Origin: Macrostomum hystrix
Lineage: Eukaryota > Platyhelminthes > Macrostomidae
Assembly: GCA_950097015.1 (NCBI GenBank)
Contig: CATNEN010000001.1
Span: 1,183,501-1,247,500, forward strand
DNA: 64,000 nucleotides
Direction: 5' to 3'
Positions 59,364 through 64,000 of this stretch are shown here, piece by piece. Each line of letters opens with the position of its first letter. Position 1 is the first letter of the stretch. The notes under the pieces were generated by a model, which was not told the DNA's origin, searched no databases, and saw nothing but the letters and a program-made list of their open reading frames with translations. Both the position numbers and the translations under genes were made by a program.

Positions 59364-61034
59364 ATGAGTGGTCACCAAGTTGTTGTTCTGTCTACCACAA
59401 CGATGCTGGTGCCCGGAGGGAATGCCACCGACAGTCAGGATGAGATCGTAGAGATTCGAGTCCTGGACGCTATTGTTGGCTGCTTTCTGTGTCTATTCGT
59501 GGCGGTGACAATCTTTGGCAACTCTCTGGTTATCGTGGCCGTCTTGCGCGAGCATTACCTTCGAACAATAACTAACTACTTCATAGTGTCCCTGGCGATA
59601 GCCGATCTGCTCATGGGTCTAGTTGTCATGCCTTTTTCCGTGATTGCCTACGTCACCCGTGAGCACTGGCTGTTCGGCCCAGTCTGGTGCGACCTCTGGC
59701 ACGCGTTCGACGTTCTGAGCACAACTGCCAGCATACTCAACCTGTGCATGATAGCTGTGGAGCGCTACTGGGCGATCGAGAACCCGATCAGCTACCCGAG
59801 CCGAGTCACTAAGCGCCGCTGCCTACTGCTGGTATCGGCGGTCTGGATCTGCTCATGCTGCATCAGCTTTCCGGCCATAGCCTGGTGGCGAGCCACCAGC
59901 GTGCCGTCACCGAGGCACGTGTGCAGCTTCACTGGCGATCCAGTTTACCTCATCTGCTCCAGCCTTGTGTCATTCTACTCGCCCCTGCTGGTGATGGTGT
60001 TTGTCTACTGCAAAATCTACCGCACCGCCACGCAGCTCGTGCGCAGCTGGCAGGCCGGAGCGAAGGTTCTGCACGGACCTGTTCTTTCAACAGCAACCAA
60101 TGGTCGCTGTGCCGGCGGCAGTGGTGGCAGCGGCCGCGGCGGCGGCGGTGGCGGCGGCGGCGGCGGCGGCGGCGGTGCCAACGCCAGCGACACGATGGTT
60201 CTAAGGATTCACCGTGGCCGTCAAGAAGTGACACAGTCAGAGGCGGCGGCGTCGGCAGCCGCTCAGTCCACCAGCACCGTGGGCGGCATCGCGCGTAGAT
60301 TCCGCAGCCTCGGGGTTCGCAAGAAGCTGGCCAGATTCTCGCGAGAGCAACGAGCAGCGAAAACTCTCGGCATCGTGATGGGTATATTCATCGCCTGCTG
60401 GCTACCATTTTTCATTTGCAACATCGTGCTGGCAATCGACAGCGACGCTCTGGGCGATCACGCGCCTAAAGTGATGACAATTGTCACCTGGCTCGGCTAT
60501 ATCAACAGCTCAATCAATCCCGGCATCTACGCCCACTCGATGCGCGACTTTCGTCGAGCCTTCATCAAGCTGCTGAGCTGTCCTCGCTGCCATCGCCGCT
60601 GCCGCCGGTTCTGCCCGTGCTGTCGGGATCAGGGCAGCGACTCCTACATCGGCAGGGCTCCCACTACGGCTGTAGTAGCCGCCCACGCCGCATCGCAATG
60701 GCACAACGGTAGGTCGACAATAGAGAGACAGAGATCCAATCTGCAACTGCAGCAGCAGCAGCAGCATCGCCCATTCCGACGTATATTTCCGTCGCGATCT
60801 CGAAGTCGCCATCGAGCATCGACCCGTGGCCTCACAATCGCCTCGCCAAATGCTTGTTTTGGCGCGGAGTCTGGCGGCATGCTGCTGCGTTCGCCGCTGA
60901 GGTCTCGCTGTAGCCAGGCCGCATGCCGCCTGTCCAGCTACCAGCAGCTGCCACCTGTGCAGCAGCAGCAGCAGCAGCAGCCGCCGCCATCGCCAATCTA
61001 TTTGTGTAATTTTGCATTCTCTGAGCACCACTGA
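59364..61034 (+). CDS. Aminergic G-protein-coupled receptor, Dop1R2-like (intronless)
   Basis: 556-aa rhodopsin-class receptor at the plasma membrane. Seen: N-glycosylation site NATD at 20; TM1 about 38-61 (GNSLVIV); Asp81 in TM2; Cys109 and Cys187 for the extracellular disulfide; Asp116 in TM3, the amine anchor; ERY instead of DRY at 133-135; ISFPAIAWWRA at the end of TM4; serines 199, 200 and 203 in TM5, as in catecholamine receptors; a long third loop with a poly-Gly run; CWLPFF in TM6; NSSINPGIY in TM7. The TM3-TM4 region most resembles the invertebrate D1-type dopamine receptor Dop1R2 (DAMB), usually coupled to cAMP or calcium; octopamine or serotonin receptors are alternatives. The tail has a dense Cys cluster (palmitoylation likely) and two poly-Gln tracts. 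The first Met at 59364 leaves a normal short N-terminus. Confidence 0.88.
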   Translation: MSGHQVVVLSTTTMLVPGGNATDSQDEIVEIRVLDAIVGCFLCLFVAVTIFGNSLVIVAVLREHYLRTITNYFIVSLAIADLLMGLVVMPFSVIAYVTREHWLFGPVWCDLWHAFDVLSTTASILNLCMIAVERYWAIENPISYPSRVTKRRCLLLVSAVWICSCCISFPAIAWWRATSVPSPRHVCSFTGDPVYLICSSLVSFYSPLLVMVFVYCKIYRTATQLVRSWQAGAKVLHGPVLSTATNGRCAGGSGGSGRGGGGGGGGGGGGGANASDTMVLRIHRGRQEVTQSEAAASAAAQSTSTVGGIARRFRSLGVRKKLARFSREQRAAKTLGIVMGIFIACWLPFFICNIVLAIDSDALGDHAPKVMTIVTWLGYINSSINPGIYAHSMRDFRRAFIKLLSCPRCHRRCRRFCPCCRDQGSDSYIGRAPTTAVVAAHAASQWHNGRSTIERQRSNLQLQQQQQHRPFRRIFPSRSRSRHRASTRGLTIASPNACFGAESGGMLLRSPLRSRCSQAACRLSSYQQLPPVQQQQQQQPPPSPIYLCNFAFSEHH

Positions 61035-61196
61035 CCGACTGTCAGCACTTCTCTCATCTGGACGGTGTTTCAAACTCGATTGATAATTAATAGTTTGCTT
61101 TTATATACACCCTGTTTCATTAGTCTAAATGTCACAGTGATTTTTATATACGGAACTTCAATTTCTAAATTCCGTCACAATCGTATAACTTTATGA

Positions 61197-61202
61197 AATA
61201 AA
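61197..61202 (+). terminator. Likely poly(A) signal of the GPCR gene
   Basis: AATAAA about 160 bp after the stop codon and about 25 bp before the next minisatellite begins. Confidence 0.5.
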
Positions 61203-61228
61203 ATAATAGTTTATTGCATTTCTTTATT

Positions 61229-61818
61229 GCTAGCAGTCATGCTGGTAGATGTGCTAGCTGTCATGCTGGTAGATGTGCTAGCAGTCATGCTGGTAGATGT
61301 GCTAGCTGCCATGCTGGTAGATGTGCTAGCTGTCATGCTGGTAGATGTGCTAGCTGTCATGCTGGTAGATGTGCTAGCAGTCATGCTGGTAGATGTGCTA
61401 GCTGTCATGCTGGTAGATGTGCTAGCTGTCATGCTGGTAGATGTGCTAGCTGTCATGCTGGTAGATGTGCTAGCTGTCATGCTGGTAGATGTGCTAGCAG
61501 TCATGCTGGTAGATGTGCTAGCTGTCATGCTGGTAGATGTGCTAGCTGTCATGCTGGTAGATGTGCTAGCTGTCATGCTGGTAGATGTGCTAGCAGTCAT
61601 GCTGTTAGATGTGCTAGCAGTCATGCTGGTAGATGTGCTAGCACTCATGCTGGTAGATGTGCTAGCTGTCATGCTGGTAGATGTGCTAGCTGTCATGCTG
61701 GTAGATGTGCTAGCACTCATGCTGGTAGATGTGCTAGCAGTCATGCTGGTAGATGTGCTAGCACTCATGCTGGTAGATGTGCTAGCACTCATGCTGGTAG
61801 ATGTGCTAGCACTCATGC
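61229..61818 (+). repeat. 24-bp minisatellite downstream of the GPCR
   Basis: About 25 units with core CATGCTGGTAGATGTGCTAG and a variable GTC/CTC/GCC step. Very homogeneous, so young or actively homogenised. Open frames on both strands are artefacts of the stop-free 24-bp unit. Confidence 0.95.
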
Positions 61819-62334
61819 TCTGGAAACTATAGTGCTTACCCTGAGACAGTTAAAGTACTGGCTCTACAAATTTAGAAAGTGCTTTCAAAGAGTAGAAAAC
61901 CTGTAATAAAAGCAACTTGTTGGGGCCTATCTCAGACTGGTATCTAAAATTAGCGAAATTCCCAGAGCGAAACGCAATAAAAAGTCTATATTCTCATTGT
62001 CCAGCCCCGCTAGGCCGCATACTAAAAATGCTTGGCAAAATAGTCTTACTTTGCAAAGGCTAGGCTGCATTTTTTCAGTTTTGGGTGTTTGCGAACCATC
62101 CGAGCCACTTTCACCACTACGATTCAAGCCGTTTTATGATTTTTGTCCTACCCCTGACTTATTAATTAGCTATTGGCTAGCATTGTATCGAAAGCCACGG
62201 AGAATCAATTAATGCATAAATAAAACTATAAATCTTGACAGTAAAAAACTGCAGAACAATTATTTCCAGATAAAGACTAGAAAAATGAAAGTAGTGTAGC
62301 TAAACTAAAGAATGTAATGAATTAGTAATAAAGG
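61819..62334. other. Unique spacer between two arrays
   Basis: AT-rich; small open frames only, no recognised gene. Confidence 0.4.
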
Positions 62335-64000
62335 TGCGAGTAAGGGAGTGTGAGAGACGGGGAGTGTGGGAAAGTGAGAGAGAGTGATAGAGAGTGAGGG
62401 AGAGTGAGGAGAGTGAGGAGAGTGAGGGAGAGTGAGGTCGAATGATGGAGAGTGAGGAGAGTGAGGGAGAGTGAGGAGAGTGAGGAAGAGTGAGAGAGAG
62501 TGGGAGAGAGTGAGAGAGTGAGAGAGTGGGAGAGAGTGAGGAAGAGTGAGGAGAGTGAGGAGAGTGAGGAGAGTGAGGAGAGTGAGGAAGAGTGAGAGAG
62601 AGTGGGAGAGAGTGAGAGAGTGAGAGAGTGAGAGAGTGGGAGAGAGTGAGGAAGAGTGAGGAGAGTGAGGAGAGTGAGGGAGAGTGAGGAGAGTGAGGAA
62701 GAGTGAGAGAGAGTGGGAGAGAGTGAGAGAGTGAGAGAGTGGGAGAGAGTGAGGAAGAGTGAGGAGAGTGAGGAGAGTGATGAGAGTGAGGAGAGTGAGG
62801 AAGAGTGAGAGAGAGTGGGAGAGAGTGAGAGAGTGAGAGAGTGGGAGAGAGTGAGGAAGAGTGAGGAGAGTGAGGAGAGTGAGGGAGAGTGAGGAGAGTG
62901 AGGAAGAGTGAGAGAGAGTGGGAGAGAGTGAGAGAGTGAGTGAGTGGGAGAGAGTGAGGGAGAGTGAGGAAGAGTGAGAGAGAGTGGGAGAGTGAGAGAG
63001 TGGGAGAGAGTGGGAGAGAGTGAGGAGAGTGAGGAAGAGTGAGGAGAGTGAGGAGAGTGAGGGAGAGTGAGGAGAGTGAGGTCGAGTGATGGAGAGTGAG
63101 GAGAGTGAGGAAGAGTGAGAGAGAGAGTGGGAGAGAGTGAGAGAGTGAGAGAGTGGGAGAGAGTGAGGGAGAGTGATGGAGAGTGAGGAAGAGTGGGAGA
63201 GAGTGAGAGAGTGAGAGAGTGGGAGAGAGTGATGGAGAGTGAGGAAGAGTGAGGAGAGTGAGGAGAGTGAGGGAGAGTGAGGTCGAGTGATGGAGAGTGA
63301 GGAGAGTGAGGAAGAGTGAGAGAGAGTGGGAGAGAGTGAGAGAGTGAGAGAGTGGGAGAGAGTGGGAGAGAGTGAGGAGAGTGAGGAAGAGTGAGGAGAG
63401 TGAGGAGAGTGAGGGAGAGTGAGGAGAGTGAGGTCGAGTGATGGAGAGTGAGGAGAGTGAGGAAGAGTGAGAGAGAGAGTGGGAGAGAGTGAGAGAGTGA
63501 GAGAGTGGGAGAGAGTGAGGGAGAGTGATGGAGAGTGAGGAAGAGTGGGAGAGAGTGAGAGAGTGAGAGAGTGGGAGAGAGTGATGGAGAGTGAGGAGAG
63601 TGAGGAAGAGTGATGGAGAGTGAGGAGAGTGAGGAAGAGTGAGAGAGAGTGGGAGAGAGTGAGAGAGTGAGAGAGTGGGAGAGAGTGAGGGAGAGTGAGG
63701 AGAGTGAGGAAGAGTGGGAGAGAGTGAGAGAGTGAGAGAGTGGGAGAGAGTCAGGGAGAGTGAGGAGAGTGAGGAAGAGTGGGAGAGAGTGAGAGAGTGA
63801 GAGAGTGGGAGAGAGTGAGGGAGAGTGAGGAGAGTGAGGAAGAGTGGGAGAGAGTGAGAGAGTGAGAGAGTGGGAGAGAGTGATGGAGAGTGAGGAGAGT
63901 GAGGAAGAGTGATGGAGAGTGAGGAGAGTGAGGAAGAGTGAGAGAGAGTGGGAGAGAGTGAGAGAGTGAGAGAGTGGGAGAGAGTGAGGGAGAGTGAGGA
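62335..64000 (+). repeat. Polypurine GAGAGTGAGG array to the window end
   Basis: Short units of 8-12 bp (GAGAGTGAGG, GAGAGTGGGA, AAGAGTGAGA) ordered into blocks of about 90-130 bp marked by GTCGAGTGATGGAGAGTGAG. Continues past the window. Shares the words GAGAGTGAGGG and GGAGAGTGAG with the 16447-23700 array on the same strand. Confidence 0.95.

Noticed and set aside
61211-61906. Cys/His-rich (ASCHAGRC) and other repeat frames near 61.5 kb
   Set aside because: Three frames of the same 24-bp array are open at once; no unique coding sequence is attached.

Overview
This window is genomic DNA from an animal, most likely a bilaterian invertebrate. The genes carry GT-AG introns. They include an axonemal dynein, an aminergic GPCR, a vertebrate-type tyrosinase and a UBE2Z-type E2, along with tRNA-derived SINEs, MITE-like elements and a Ty3/gypsy fragment. 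I cannot fix the phylum. The SINE body resembles ones common in lophotrochozoans and invertebrate deuterostomes. Coding DNA is GC-rich, and the intergenic DNA is AT-rich where it is not repeat array.

Layout. (1) 1-1386, + strand: the last three exons of an ATP-grasp ligase; the window opens inside one of its introns. (2) 16092-4206, - strand: a complete six-exon tyrosinase of 612 aa. I assembled it by hand, and all five splice junctions keep phase. It has a signal peptide, a Cys-rich domain, both copper sites, a transmembrane helix and an acidic di-leucine tail. (3) 28875-26372, - strand: a three-exon UBE2Z-like E2 of 278 aa. (4) 32837-57061, + strand: a complete 17-exon inner-arm dynein heavy chain of DNAH10 type (4663 aa), divergent from the E2 gene. 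(5) 59364-61034, + strand: an intronless aminergic GPCR, most like invertebrate D1-type (Dop1R2/DAMB-like) dopamine receptors. (6) 61229-64000: tandem arrays running off the window.

The dominant feature is tandem repetition. About 20 kb is minisatellite. In the first half nearly every intron is filled by its own array: all five tyrosinase introns, both E2 introns and at least one ATP-grasp intron. Arrays also sit just after several stop codons and, as a 7.3-kb polypurine block, upstream of tyrosinase. Several arrays end exactly at, or within a few bases of, a splice site, and two families have units that look like splice sites. The arrays in tyrosinase introns 3 and 4 are one family in opposite orientation, so exon 4 lies between inverted repeats. 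The DNAH10 introns have no such arrays.

Mobile DNA: a 5'-truncated Ty3/gypsy element with a short 3' LTR inside the intron-4 array; a 312-bp SINE with 11-bp target duplications; a 445-bp MITE with long inverted ends and an 8-bp duplication (hAT-like size); a 154-bp MITE with 23-bp inverted ends and a 9-bp duplication (Mutator-like size) just upstream of DNAH10; and several SINE relics. The genes do not form a pathway: pigment synthesis, ubiquitin transfer, ciliary motility and amine signalling simply lie side by side.
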